Made by a program: the position numbers and the translations under genes
Notes under the pieces: model-generated
What the model was told of the DNA's origin: nothing
Database searches by the model: none
Seen by the model: the letters and a program-made list of their open reading frames with translations, nothing else
Shown: positions 1 through 12,017 of the stretch, piece after piece
Position numbering within the stretch: position 1 is the first letter of the stretch
Layout: each line of letters starts with the position of its first letter
Source: Euleptes europaea
Taxonomy: Eukaryota > Chordata > Lepidosauria > Squamata > Sphaerodactylidae
Assembly (NCBI RefSeq): GCF_029931775.1
Contig: NC_079325.1
Location: forward strand, 25,711,461 to 25,775,460
Reading direction: 5' to 3'
DNA length: 64,000 nt

Positions 1-23
1 ATGCCTTCTTAGAGAGGTACGGG

Positions 24-239
24 GTAGTAGTTAGAGTGTCAGACTATGATATGGGAGACCCAAATTTGAATCCACACTCAGCTATGGAAGCTGACTGGGT
101 AACCTTGGGCCACACAGATTCTCAGCCTAAATTACCTCATAGGGTTCCTGTGAGGACAAAATGGAGAACAATATAAGCTACTCTGATTCCCCATGGAAAG
201 AAAGGCTGGGTATAAATGAAGTAAATACATTAAATAAAA
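24..239 (+). repeat. tRNA-derived SINE (Sauria type)
   Basis: The head has an A-box-like stretch (TTAGAGTGTC) and a B-box-like stretch (TTTGAATCC). The body has the 'CTGGGTAACCTTGGGCC' block and the tail contains 'GAGGACAAAATGGAG', ending in AT-rich simple sequence. The same order recurs at 3691, 20471 and 34255, which makes it a dispersed family. It is diverged, so not recent. Confidence 0.7.
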
Positions 240-3200
240 GCCAACCTGGTCCAGCATCCTGCTTCCATCAATAGCAAGGAATCCCACAAGTAACAGCACT
301 CCCCTGTTTTTGCCTCTCTCTTCAGCAGTTTAGGAGTCGGAATGAGAGACCATTCCCTGATTCATTTGTTTTTATAGTTATCTGTATTTTTCTCAATGAT
401 TTCAATACTCTGTTTTTTATGTTAGTTCTATAGTTTTGTCTATCTATATTTTATGGAGATCAGATATATAACTTTATGCTTTTATATCCCTAGCTTTTTT
501 AATGGCTTACATTCTTTTTATATTGGTAATTTAGTATACTTTTATTTGTAAGCCGTGTCAAGCTGGACCTGAGAGAGGTATCATAAAACTATCCTAAATG
601 AGTAATTATACCCTATGTAAATTAATGTGAGATATATGTAAAGTTCTGATTTATCGATACATGTTGAAAAATATGCCCAACTGAAGAAAAATTCCAAGTG
701 AGGAAACCAAAAATAATCATGAAATTTGAGCCATGCAATGGAGGAGCAAAATCAAAAAGGGAATTTTTCTGGTCAAAATAACTGGACCAAAAATGTGACA
801 TTATCTCTCTTTAGGGGGGTGCCGCCTGGGAATGTAGCTCTTCCATTTAGCTATTACAACCCATTAAGAGGTGGTGTGAAAAGGTACTTTCTTTTGTTTT
901 TCCTGACCATACTGCCAATCCATTGCATTTGACATTTCTGAAGTCTGGTAATATGAGAGAGAGCAAAGTCCCAGTACAATAGCTTCTGCACCTTCTGTGT
1001 CTTTTGCTGGATAGAATTTTATAAATCATCTTTGCCTTATGGGAAGAAACACTCTGGAGAGCCTTCAGGAAGAAACAGCGACATCCGTGGACAAATGTAT
1101 TTGCTCACAGCAGCAGAGTTTCCTCAGTGGCTTCTCATGCATAAAGATGAGAGAAATGCATGAGGTTGTTTCAGGGCATTCTAATATTCACATGGAGGGG
1201 AGAGGGATAAGGTCCATGGATAAGGTTAGATTGGAATCAGGCAATTATCCTTGTTTAAGTTTTAGTAAAACAAGAGAGATTATAAAAAGATTTCTTGGTT
1301 AAGAACTAAATGGCTTCCTGCGATGAAGTTGGTAAAAAGCTTTTCAGAGCTATGCTAATCTTTTCAGGATTAGGTATTCATTAGCCGACTGGACTCTATT
1401 ACAGTGATCATGATAGGACAATTGTCTTCAGGTTTCAGATTCTGGCCAGCAGCCAAATTGCCCTGTTGCCTCATTCAGACATTCAGCAAGAAAGACAAAG
1501 AAAACCAAGATTCTTAAAGCATTGTCATAAAGTTGAAAGCACGTTGACTGTAGCAAGTGAAATTTTTTCTAGTTCATTGGCTAAAAAGTCATGGAAAAAT
1601 GTTTGGGGCGGGGGTCATATAATCCTTCACTCCAGCAGGCCAAGATTGTACGCTTTCTAGGGCTTTGTCCAATCTAAGTATTAAATATCACAAGCAATGA
1701 AGCTTCAAATTGCTCTGGTGTTTCTTGTCTGGCCAAATCTTTTCAAGTACTGTGCATTTTTAAAGAGGCAGTCAAGCCTTAGAAGGAAATATCACAAGAG
1801 AGGAACCCAGAATTTATACCTTCATGGGATCTTGGAGGGTAATAAATGTTTCTAAATATATATGGTTGTTTCAAACTTAATTATTAATACATTTATTATT
1901 AATGCAGAGCTCCCTTGATTAAGTTACCTGTTGACCTTAGAGGGGACATGGCTGACCCAATCCATTCTGGTGGCTCCCCTACTTCTGCTCCATATTTTGG
2001 CTTGGTTGGTTTGGAGGCACCCTGCAATGGTGTACCAGTTCCTCTGCTTGGATTCACAGGGCCACATTGGGAGGCGGCCATACTCTAATCCAGACTTATT
2101 CTCCAACTGAGGACCTCTAGGATCAGTTGTTGGAAAAGGCAGTGACCGAAGGGTCTGCTCAGCTCACCAGGCAAGAACGCAACACTAGGTTCTCACTATG
2201 CATATTGTCTGGCCAATTCAGAAGCTTTAAACTATCTGCTAAAATCATGTTGCTAAGCAATATCCCACTCTGTGGCTGCAGAAGGCTCTGAGTGCTGATC
2301 CTAGGAAGGTCACTTGGATAAGCCCCAGCTTCAGACTGTGAAATTACTGGTTCGAGCCCCAGAGTCCCCAACATGAAGGCACATGAGTCTGAGCAGCTCA
2401 TTTCTACGTAGTGGCTGGTTCCATCTAAACGACATTTTTGCACCATCTATGATTTACATCAGAGCTGGCCATTGTAACCACTGTGCAGAAGAATATGGTG
2501 TGAACAGCCATATGCTGATCATCGTGGATCCCTGCAGCCTAAATCCTTTTAGCTGAAGACAGCCAACCTAGCTGGATGAAACTACTCTGACTCTTGCCAT
2601 TGGTACATGCTAAGAATTGCAGTGGATGCCCAGCTCCTTCACAGAACATGTCACTCCAAGCATGAGTAGTTTGCCCGGGCAGGCATCAGGGGACATCATC
2701 ACTAGTAACTGGGGAGGCCTGAGCCTTGGGAGGGAGAGCCTTGGGAGGGTCTTTCTGAGGGGTCTTCTTGGGATCATGCCTTTATTCAGAATAAACTAGC
2801 CTGAAATAGAGGGGGAAAGAATGAGACCCACCAGAATTCTCCATAGCAGCTTGCCTAGATCCAGACTTCAGAGAATCCCAAGTAAAAATCTGGCCTGGAA
2901 CTATGCGATGAAGTAGACTGCTGAATATTACAACTGCCAACCCCTGACACAGCAACAACAACCTCCCTGCCTGTCCCCTCATGCTATAAAGTACTGGGCT
3001 ACTCCTGCCACCCACTTCCTTTCTCTCTTTCTGTGTAGGGCAGTTGCTACTCCTGGCAACCACTGCTGCTTGCTTTTTGACCTTCACGTGAGCAAGCAGC
3101 AATGAGTCACCTGCTGCCTGTCTCTGCCCGAACAAGGAGAGGGAAAAGGAGGTAAAGGAGGGTGATAGTGGTCAGTCTGTTGTTTATTACAGTCATAGAC

Positions 3201-3600
3201 CAGCTGTATTGATGATAGTGGTGGTGATGCCCTTAGTGGCAACTGGCCACCAGACGGCATAAAGTCCAAGACCCCTGAGAACCTAAGCCAGCTGTGATGG
3301 CGCCCTAGGGGGAAAATGTGGCCAGTGGGAACACTGAAGTCCACCAAGCATTCTTTGTACTTCTAGCCAGTGGCTGGCGGGTAGGAAAGTTCTTACCAAT
3401 GCTTTCAGAGGGTTCTTTCCCACATATTCAGAAAGAAGGGTAAATCATAGGGTTATCTTTTTAGACTCCTGTTCTTTCCCTTACAATTTCCTTGGACACA
3501 CGTGTTTCTTTTACAGTGTTTCACTAGTTGATGTATAAAGTCATCCCCAGTACTCTGCCCTTTGTTTAGATTCTTCTTGCCAGGGTGACTATGCCCTATT
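240..3600. other. Intergenic stretch with no recognised gene
   Basis: Only short open frames of about 60-130 codons occur, on both strands. None resembles a protein I know and none shows a supported splice structure. Ordinary AT-rich to mixed sequence. A short B-box-like string near 2350 is too isolated to call a SINE. Confidence 0.5.
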
Positions 3601-3668
3601 GATATGTATTTATTAATTTACCGTACAGTCCACCTTCCTCACTGGGACTCAAGGTGGATTACACAGTC
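3601..3668 (-). repeat. 3' tail fragment of a squamate SINE/LINE
   Basis: The block 'CACTGGGACTCAAGGTGG' next to TATTTATTAATTTA looks like the reverse of a SINE or LINE tail of the sort seen elsewhere in this window. It lies directly before another SINE. Assignment to a family is uncertain. Confidence 0.3.
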
Positions 3669-3690
3669 ATTGTTTTACAATCATTCTTCA

Positions 3691-3917
3691 CCTAGCATGG
3701 CTAGGGTGTCAGAGTAGGATCTGGGAGACCCAGATTCGAATCTCTGCTCTGCCATGGAAGCTTGCTGGGTGACCTTGTACCAGTCACTCTCTCTCAGCCT
3801 AACCTCTCTCATAGAGACTGTGAGGATAAAATGGAGGAGGTGAGAACGATATTGAAGCTGACTTTGGGTCTCCATTGCACAGAAAAGCAAGCTATCAATG
3901 TCTAAATAAATAAAAGG
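3691..3917 (+). repeat. tRNA-derived SINE (Sauria type)
   Basis: Near full length. It reads 'GCTAGGGTGTCAGAGTAGGA', then a B-box-like 'GATTCGAATCTC', then the 'GCTGGGTGACCTTG' body block, and ends in the 'GTGAGGATAAAATGGAGG' tail followed by an (AAAT) run. It is better preserved than the copy at 24-239. Confidence 0.75.
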
Positions 3918-4385
3918 GCTTGGGAAAAGAGAGTGATTGTATCGAAGTAGCCTCAGCCAATTTAACATGTAATGCAAATATCCAAAAAGATCTGGGTTGA
4001 CACTGGATGCAAAATCAAACACCTGCAAATTAAGAATGCCAGATATAGTTACATGGGTAATTATTTTTAGTTCAGCCTCTTTGGGCAAAAATTATAAAAT
4101 AAAGAAGTGTTTGCATTTATTAAAATATATTTAACCTGATCCTATGAGCTGCTGAACAGACATTAACACAGGGCAGAAGCCAATGGGCGTGAGGCAGTGA
4201 GGAGAAGCTGAACTGGAACAATGTCCCAATTTGTAGGGGTATATAAGTTCCACTTGCATTTTTTTTACTGACACAATGGTACTGAGCCCCAGTAATGCCA
4301 CTGAACATGCGCAGGCTAATGAGCGCGTCCCATGTCCCTGGTTGCCAATCTGTTGCCTGTTTTATTTCAGTTTGTAACCTCCCCT

Positions 4386-4395
4386 ACACACACAC

Positions 4396-4437
<42 letters not shown>
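4386..4437. repeat. Microsatellite (CA)n then (GA)n
   Basis: A CA run with one CG interruption passes into about 18 uninterrupted GA dinucleotides. Plain simple repeat, expected to vary in length between individuals. Confidence 0.9.
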
Positions 4438-4439
<2 letters not shown>

Positions 4440-4685
4440 TCAACTGATGAGTTGGGACTCTGATGCCATGGAGCTAGCTGAGAAGGAACCCCTAAGGGGA
4501 TGGAGCCAGCACTGAGCAGCTGAAATAACATGTCAGTGACTCATGGTTGTGACCTCATAGGAACACCACTGCCTCCCTAGGGAAGACATGGCTTTTCTTT
4601 GGCGTTGCAGGAACAGGCACACTGCCGTAAGAGGTGAGGGAGGATGGCCAGACATTATGGCACTGCCAGACATGGGTGCACTTAG

Positions 4686-5103
4686 TAGAGTTGCCAGCCA
4701 CCAGGTGAGGCCTGGAGATCTCCCAGAATTACAACTCATCTCTGTCCTACAGAGATCAGTTCCCTTGGAGAAAATGGCTGCTTTGGAGCTTGGACGCTAC
4801 GGCATTGCACCCCACTGAGGTCCTTCTCCTCCCCAGGCTCCACCCCGAATCGTCAGGAATTTCCTAGCCCAGAGTTGGCAATAGGGTTGGCAACCTCCAG
4901 GTACTAGCTGGTGATCTCCTGCTATTACAACTGATCTCCAGCCGATAGAGATCAGTTCACCTGGAGAAAATGGCCGCTTTGGCCATTGGACTCTATGGCA
5001 TTGAAGTCCCTCCCCTCCCCAAACCCTGCCCTCCTCAGGCTCTGCCCCAAAAACCTCCCTCCGGTGACGAAGAGGGACCTGGCAACCCTAGTTGGCAAAC
5101 CTA
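4686..5103. mobile_element. hAT-type MITE, older copy, interrupted by a second copy
   Basis: The outer copy starts TAGAGTTGCCAGCC and runs to 4881. Its terminal repeat then resumes after a second copy of the same family (4882-5090), finishing in ACCTA at 5099-5103. Inside are the family blocks 'GGAGATCTCCCAGAATTACA' and 'GAGAAAATGGCTGCTTTGG'. Without the insertion the outer copy would be about 200 bp. Confidence 0.7.
4882..5090. mobile_element. hAT-type MITE nested in another copy, 8-bp TSD
   Basis: A complete 209-bp copy that starts TAGGGTTGGCAACC and ends GGCAACCCTA, so the ends are inverted repeats. GTTGGCAA lies immediately on both sides (4874-4881 and 5091-5098). This is an 8-bp target duplication made from the right terminal repeat of the older copy. 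TAGGG ends with an 8-bp duplication are the hAT pattern. There is no coding capacity, so it must be mobilised by another element's transposase. Confidence 0.8.
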
Positions 5104-5404
5104 GTACCGAGATGGCCTGAAGACACAGCTGAAGCAAGCAAACATTGATGGACCACAGCCAGGAGGGGAGAAGCAAGAAGGAAAGTGAAAGGAGAATAGA
5201 GCAAAGACAGAAGCCATAGAGGGCCTGACTTGGACAAGGGTAAGCAAGGATTTTCTGGGCTGGGTTGAGAAGAGATAGGAAGCAGAGATTATAAAAAAAG
5301 GAGCAAAGCAGAAAAGCCTGGTGGGGATCTGTAAATCTGGCTCCACTGAACACTGGAGCAGGGCAGGCACAATTCAGGACCTGAGAGACAGGGTGACATG
5401 GGAT

Positions 5405-5614
5405 TTAGAGTTGCCAACTTCCATGTGCTGGCTGAAGATCTCCCGCTATTACAGCTGATCTCCAGCCAATAGAGATTAGTTCACCTGGAGAAAATGGCCG
5501 CTTTGGCCATTGGACTCTATGGCATTGAAGTCCCTTCCCTCTCCAAACCCTGCCCTCCTCAGGGTCCGCCCCCAAAATCTCCAGGTATTTCCCAACCTGG
5601 AGCTGGCAACCCTA
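5405..5614. mobile_element. hAT-type MITE, 8-bp TSD
   Basis: The same 210-bp family. It runs from TTAGAGTTGCCAAC to GCAACCCTA, with CATGGGAT duplicated at 5397-5404 and 5615-5622. The inner 'TCTCCAGCCAATAGAGAT' and 'GAAAATGGCCGCTTTGG' blocks match the other copies closely, so this copy is fairly young. Confidence 0.8.
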
Positions 5615-6575
5615 CATGGGATTCCCCTGTACTACTAATTATGCAATAAATGCTGTAGCCAGATTTGATGTAAGCAGGTCTTCCTTGCAGAGGAGATAGA
5701 TGAAGGCCCCACACACATACCCATAAGGTAATGACAGTGTGTCACACCAATGGTAAAATAAGTGTTTCATATTCTTTTTTCTTTTTTTAGATAATACTAA
5801 AGAGAGTTTGGGGGGGTGGGGACAGAGAAAGAGATAAAAGAGAGAGTGGAGAAAGATATTGTAGAAGCAAAACTGAAAAGACACAGTATGTTCATTCAAT
5901 GCTGACAAAAATAGAAGACAACTAAAAAGAACCCCCATTTTTTTTATTTTTAAATCGCATGCGTTTCTCCACTAGGCTCAAAGTAAGAGGGGGGGATTAG
6001 AAGCAGAAGTGCACATACTGTACATAGCTTCTACGCTATTCTCAGGCTAAGAAAAGCGGTCCTTCCAGATTTTCAGTTCAGCTCGGCATCGAAGAACTCG
6101 GCTTGGCCTTGAGAATGTGGTTGAGAGGGCAACTAACAGATAAGTTAGAGCTCAGGCAAAATAAATAAGGCCCTTCACACCCTGAATTGAAGGTCCTAAA
6201 GGGAGAAGCTGCTTTGCTCTCATTACCCATCCTCAGAGGAACATCAGCTGTTTCAGATATTACAGGAAAGAGGAAATGTGTCTACAAAAGGGGGAATGTT
6301 GTTCCCCATAGCCCAGATATTAGATTAGAGCAAAACGGGTACATGGCTGAGAAGAGCTGAGCCTCTCTGATCTCTCCAGAACCTCTTCCTCCCCTTCCTT
6401 TACTCCCAGATAGGGCTGCTTCTGGCACTGGAGTTCAGCTGAGCAAGAAAATAATTTGGGGCGGGGGAGCGGGCTGTAGAAAGTAAACTGCGGGCTCATG
6501 GAGAGTTCGGCTCCCCCTCAAGTATGCACCCAAAATATTGGAGACATTCCCCATGTGTTTATACATAGTTGGGGA
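5615..6575. other. Intergenic stretch with no recognised gene
   Basis: It lies between two MITE copies. I see T-rich and G-rich simple patches and short open frames, none recognisable. Confidence 0.45.
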
Positions 6576-6785
6576 TAGGGTTGCCCACCTCCAGATACTA
6601 GCTGGAGATCTCCAGCTATTACAACTGATCTCCAGCCAATAGAGATCAGTTCCCCTGGAGAAAATGGCTGCTTTGGCAATTGGGCTCTATGGTACTGAAG
6701 TCCCTTCTCTCCCCCAAACCACACCCTCCTCAGGCTCCACCCCAAAAATCTCCAGGTATTTCCCAACCCAGAGCTGCCAACCCTA
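6576..6785. mobile_element. hAT-type MITE, near-matching 8-bp TSD
   Basis: It begins TAGGGTTGCCCACC and ends GCTGCCAACCCTA. The flanks GTTGGGGA (6568-6575) and GTTGAGGA (6786-6793) match at 7 of 8 bases. It is the fourth family member within 2.1 kb. Confidence 0.75.
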
Positions 6786-6950
6786 GTTGAGGAAGACAGG
6801 TTTAAACAAACAGCTCCTCTGATGACACTTGTAGGTTATATTTTACTGGGAGGGGACAAAGTAAAAAAAACAACAACAACAGACAGTGACTTTGAAAGGA
6901 CAAGTTCCAGTAGCATCCAGAAGCAGTACTGAGACATCCACCCTTATGTA

Positions 6951-7411
6951 AGGAGCCATGGCTCAGTGGTACAACAATGGCTTTGCACACAGGTTCTGTG
7001 TTGGTTTTTATATGCCGACTTTCTCTACCACTTAAGGGAGACTCAAACCGGCTTACAATCACCTTCCCTTCCCCACAACAGACACCCTGTGAGGTAGGTG
7101 GGGCTGAGAGAACTCTAAGAGAGCTGTGACTAGCCCAAGGTCACCCAGCTGGCATCACGTGTAGGAGTGGGGAAACAAATTCGGATCACCAGATTAGCCT
7201 CTGCCACTCATGTGGAGGAGTGGGGAATCAAACCCGGTCCTCCAGATCACCACTCCAAACCATCCCTCTTAACCACTACACCATGCTAGATCTCAGACTG
7301 GAAAAGCCATTCTTTGCCTACTGCACTGCAGAGCCACTGTCAGCCAGAGCAGACAATACTGACCTGACAGAACAAACAGTCTGGCTCAATTTAAGGCAGC
7401 TTCATGCATCC
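6951..7411 (+). repeat. tRNA-derived SINE split by a later SINE
   Basis: The left piece (6951-6999) has the tRNA-like head 'GCCATGGCTCAGTGGTA' and breaks off inside the 'TTTGCACACAGG' stretch. The right piece (about 7293-7411) holds the usual 3' half: 'AGACAATACTGAC' and the end block 'AAGGCAGCTTCATGCATCC'. Between them lies an opposite-strand Sauria-type SINE. The order of the pieces shows that the tRNA-SINE was there first. Confidence 0.65.
7000..7289 (-). repeat. Sauria-type SINE inserted in another SINE
   Basis: Reverse orientation. It starts with the tail block 'TTGGTTTTTATATGCCGAC' and ends with the head 'TTAACCACTACACCATGCTA', the reverse of a tRNA-like 'TAGCATGGTGTAGTGGTTAA'. The same long form recurs at 30301-30595 (+) and 44845-45128 (-). 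Confidence 0.75.
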
Positions 7412-8025
7412 ATCTATAGCATGTCTTGCTTAGGGAAACTTACCAGGAGACATTTGGGGTTTCTGTCTGTCAGCAGGAAACAATTTATTCCTAATCACTG
7501 GTTGATGTGATTTCCTGGTTTTAAACTGCTATTCTGCTCTAAAGCTTTCCCTGGTAGGGTTTTAATTATTAATTATTTTCTTTGTTTGCTTTTCAGTTTT
7601 GTAAGTCATTCTGAGCACAGACTTCAATAGAAAAGCAATTGACTAAGGCATTCTGCCCACTAGTTCTGTTCACTGATTGGGATAGGATTACTAATCTGTC
7701 TGCCTCTGCCAGCATGACGCTATGCGTGCAGAAAAATATAACACAAGAAGACTGATACTCTGGTAGGAGGTATCACTAATATGATTATTTTGCCACTTGC
7801 AAATTGTCAACACAAGAGAAAACTGGATGGAGCTGGAAATGTGGAAGGGGAAAAAATGGAAGTTAGCTGGATATTTACAGTCAACCAGGGATCAGTCATT
7901 CCCAATGGTGGAAAAATATTAAGTGGCATAAGTAAAGCACACTCACATACTCTCAATGAAGTCAACAGAGAGCCCCAGAAGACAATTCTTCTCCCTTCGT
8001 TTCCACACCCACAACTCCTTATTGA
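7412..8025. other. Intergenic stretch with no recognised gene
   Basis: Mixed sequence with short open frames only. No repeat family that I can name. Confidence 0.4.
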
Positions 8026-8256
8026 CTAGCTCATAAGCCAATCACAGGCACAGCAACCCATGATCCTGTCAATGGCCATGGGGTCCTTCTGGTTTTCCAT
8101 ATATCCCAGGACCTCCTTCTCCATCAGCTGCCGAAGGTCTTCCTTCATTAGATAGTTCTTGTCCCCTGCAAATCTGTGAAATGTAAAGAGCATCTGCTCC
8201 ATGGCATGTTCCAGTTGAGAGGGCTGAGAGGACATCATTGTGCTGATCTTGGGCAC
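8026..8256 (-). pseudogene. S100A10-like N-terminal exon, isolated relic
   Basis: Read on the minus strand from ATG at 8238-8236 or 8235-8233, about 60 residues resemble S100A10 (p11, the annexin A2 partner): 'PSQLEHAMEQMLFTFHRFAG', then 'KEDLRQLMEKE' and 'ENQKDPMAIDRIM'. This covers the N-terminal pseudo-EF-hand and hinge. Similarity stops after DRIM (8059), near where I recall the intron lying in S100A10 genes. The frame then runs ten unrelated codons to a stop at 8026-8028. A CAG acceptor-like site sits before 8256, but no clean GT donor follows DRIM, and no C-terminal EF-hand exon was found at lower coordinates. Alternatives are a lone duplicated exon or a truncated retrocopy. S100A10 normally has two coding exons, so a working gene here is unlikely. 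Confidence 0.6.
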
Positions 8257-8319
8257 CTGCCAAGGTAGATCTGAGCAGCTGGAAGGAGAGAGAGGCGCCT
8301 GCAGCCCACAGCAACCCAT

Positions 8320-10820
8320 CAGCAGTATATACAGCTCAGCCGGGAAATATGTCTCGCATATATCAAGATGTGCAGTTAAATTATCACATGTCTTCTAGAG
8401 ACCCACCAGTAGAGAAGTGGAAACTTGGTGATGGGTGTCTTTAGAGGTAGGGCACTCAGGACAGTAAAAGCACTTTTGCACACACAGACAACAGCCAGAA
8501 GGAACAAAACAAGAACTGAGGAATAATAATTTGCCTTCACAGAATTCCTATACATACTGAACTTCAGAAACATCAACTCCACTCCTGTATCAGAAGATGC
8601 AAACACCCTCCAAACACCCATGGCCACAAAGTGTCTTCACTGCTCTCCCCTAAAAATATCTTTTAAAATAGTGGCCTCTCTTTTGTTTTTCTCTCTTACT
8701 CAACAGGTTGGAAAATTTCCCTGGCAGAGAGGACACAGAGTATGCATCAAGCTTGGACTGCGAGAGGGCCATAAAAACCCCAAATGCAGATGTGGTCCCG
8801 CCATACTTTAGCAGAGGCAACAGGAAGCAGAGTAGCCTTTGCTGGTGAATGCTGGGCATCTCACGCCACTAACGGCCAGTTTTGCCTCTGCTGGCTTCCT
8901 ATCCTTTTTTTCAAGATAAGAGCAGAGCAACCAGAACAGGGTCTGCATCTGACCCACAATCTGGACCGGAGCACTATCAAGGATGAGGGTAAAGGTTCCA
9001 GCAGTTCAGTGCTCTCCAGACTTCTGCTTCCCGCAGAAGTGAAGCACTCAGCAGCTCAAATGTAAGGGAAGATAAAGAGGGGGAAAGATAGCAAAACATC
9101 CTGGGTGACACAGGTACTCACCCCAATGAGCATGGCAGAATAGATGGAGGGGGGTGGGCAAAAAGGAACACATCCAGAATGGTCTAAGGAGCTACCTGAG
9201 TGGGCACATCTGCTAACCACATTTGTGTGTTACCACAGTGTACTATCAAGATCTTCCAAATCCTTTTGCTTGGGAGACCGCAATCAAGTACTGAATGGTG
9301 CTATACCACAAGAACTATGGCTCTGTGTGCATTAAAAATAATAAGAGTGTGCACAGTATCCCTTTAGTACTGTGCTATGTGTCTGGGGTCCCTAGCCCCA
9401 TACATGGTACTGAGGAAGATCAGGATGTGCCTGGGGGAAAGGCAGCAGGACTAGAACCCAAATCTCCTGTTCCAGACAGCAACGCCATAAATACACAGGC
9501 AATGGAGCAGCCAGAAGGGAGATAGATGATAACTGACAAATAAAAAAGGCTAAAGCCAACCCAAGTTATGCATTTTAAAGTCCCAATTGGTTTCAATGGT
9601 AGAACATTGACTGGACTATGGGAAGCTCTGTTTAAAATGCTTTAATATGGCTGGATTATTCTCATAGTCTCAGCTGAGTTTGAAGGTTTAGGGTGTAATG
9701 TAAATATAATCCACTTATTCCAGAACTCATTAGAGAATTTTCAAAAACCTTCTCAATCCAATTGTAGCTTTGAGCATCCAGCAGCTGTCCTCTCAGAAAT
9801 CTTCTGCATGCCATTGCTCCATCGCCTCTCCTCTGCTCTACCAGGGTGACCTTTTGCCTTTCTTTCTCAAGATTATTTCCATCTCAACAACACCAAGCAT
9901 GGACAAAGTACTTAAATGTGTGCTAACTAATTTCCAAGAGGAAGATCAGTTCTTCTCCAGTTACATTTTCAACAGACGTGTTGGTCTCCAGCGTCTGCTC
10001 CCCTCTTAGTGTCAGTAACCAAAGCCCTTGGAATAGGGTTGTCTGTAACTCAGGGAATAAATATTGGGGAGGGGGTTTTTGAATAATCTTTTAAATCACT
10101 TGCCTAGTGCACGTGAATGATATTTGCATGGCCATAGCATTTATCTGGCAAATAGTTTGGAGGAGCCTATTGCCTTCTAAATGGTCTTAGCAGATTGCCA
10201 ACTCCACTTGTTAATAGCTTTAAGGCTGATAAATCAACACATTCACCAATCCTACAGTGCACCCTTATGCTAGTCATCTTCGAACAGGGAAATGTTCACA
10301 ATTAAATAATCTTATGTCAAATGTATTGGCTCACTAGGGCCAAAACTCAGGAGTTATAACCTAAGGGCTCATGATGAGAAATCTGTTATTGTTTTTAAAC
10401 TGCAAGTAGCAGCTACTACTGGGGAAGAACTCAGATCAGGATCTGTGGCATGGGGGATTTAATACTTTTCCCTTGCATGTTTTCATAATCTTAACCGCTT
10501 CCTTGGAGCTGTTAGTTCCTCCAAAAAATATGCCGGTATTCACTGAGTATCTGTATATTTTTCTCTGGGGTGCATATGTTTATTTACTTCCTTTGATCAT
10601 TTATAGTCTGCCTTTCTTATTGACACTTAAAAAGGATTACACCATTAGAAAACATTGCAATAAAGGCCAGTGTACTACATGCAACAAACACTGCAATAAA
10701 ACTAAGTTACAAATTTAGAGCCCTGGCAGGAAGGGGAAATAAAATGAAATCATAAAGATGGCATGGGGGAAAGAGATATATACCCTCTCCTACACTGCAG
10801 CCCAATTTAAATCAAGGTTC
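8320..10820. other. Intergenic stretch with no recognised gene
   Basis: About 2.5 kb with several short open frames (up to about 95 codons), none resembling a known family. A weak SINE-tail-like patch (TTTATAGTCTGCCTTTCTTA) lies near 10600. Nothing else stands out. Confidence 0.45.
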
Positions 10821-10828
10821 CCCAGAGC

Positions 10829-11047
10829 TAGGGTTGCCAGGTCCCTTTTCACCACTGGTGGGAGGTTTTTGGAGCCTGAGGAGGGTGGGGTTTGGGGAGG
10901 GGAGGGAAGGGGAGGGGAGGGATTTCAATGCCACAGAGTCCAATTGCCAAAGCTGCCATTTTCTCCAGGTGAACTGATCTCTATCAGCTGGAAACCAGTT
11001 GTAGTAGCAGGAGATCTACAGCTAGCACCTGGAGGTTGGCAACCCTA
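10829..11047. mobile_element. hAT-type MITE, perfect 8-bp TSD
   Basis: It starts TAGGGTTGCCAGG and ends GGTTGGCAACCCTA. CCCAGAGC is duplicated exactly at 10821-10828 and 11048-11055. It is inverted relative to the copies at 4.9-6.8 kb and has a G-rich expansion (GGGGAGGGG repeats) near 10900. Confidence 0.85.
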
Positions 11048-11055
11048 CCCAGAGC

Positions 11056-11772
11056 TGATATTTGTAGTTTTAAAACATCAGATCCGCTGATACATTTCAC
11101 ACCCTCATATCACTTTAATCCCTAAAATCAGAGTATATTTTTAAAGCATTTGTATGTGCCACCCATCAGTGAAGAGTCATTTTAAATGTACTATGGAAGT
11201 AAGGAGGACAGGCTGACCTGAGTCACCAGCCAGAGGCCAAGAATTGCTAGGATGATGCAACCCTCCTTCCCCATCAAGAGCTTGAATCAAAAGCAAACAT
11301 AAAATTTAATCTTATGAGAACTGCTGAGAGACTTAGGTAGGCCAAGTATTAATATGAAAATGCAGACACAGATATACAATAAAAATGTATTTAATATAGA
11401 AGGAAACCAGAATGTACATCAATTAGTAGAAAACTTCTAAAAATGGTAGAAGGTATCAAAAATTTTAAAACTTTACAAACATTCCTACACATACTGGTTC
11501 CAGATATATATCCAAGCAGTGTCTTATAGCTTGCATGCAATGCAGACTCCTCCTTTAGCCAAAGCATTTTCCAAAATGGAGGCAAGCACATGGTGTTTCT
11601 TTTTATTAATATTGGCTAGACATGCCCAAAGAACTGTAGACAGCTCAGGAACTGCTTTAAGACATCACCACCATCACAAACTTCTTCCAACCACCAAAAC
11701 AGTCAACTGAATGTAAGCTTCCCAATATAGTAAAAATGTACCGTTAAGGTTGGCTAACTAATGTCCTCCTAG
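11056..11772. other. Intergenic stretch with no recognised gene
   Basis: AT-rich sequence with short open frames on both strands. No domain or repeat recognised. Confidence 0.4.
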
Positions 11773-12017
11773 TAGGTTTGCCAGGTCCGCCTTGACCACT
11801 GGCGGGGCTGGGGGGTAGAATTGACAGATCCAGGTTGGTACACTTGTGGAGATTTTGGAGTGGAGCCTGAGGAAGACAAGGACCTCAGTGGGGTACAGTG
11901 CTATGAAGACCTGCCTCCAAAGCATCCATTTTCTGCAGGGGATCTGATCTTTGTAGTTTGGAGATGAGATGTAATTCTAGGGGATCCCCAGGTCGCTTCT
12001 GGAGGCTGACATCCCTA
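11773..12017. mobile_element. hAT-type MITE, diverged, perfect 8-bp TSD
   Basis: The ends are TAGGTTTGCCAGG and GACATCCCTA, with CCTCCTAG at 11765-11772 and again at 12018-12025. The body is more diverged than in the 5 kb copies but keeps the 'ATCCATTTTCTGCAGGGGAT' block, so it is an older insertion. Confidence 0.75.
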
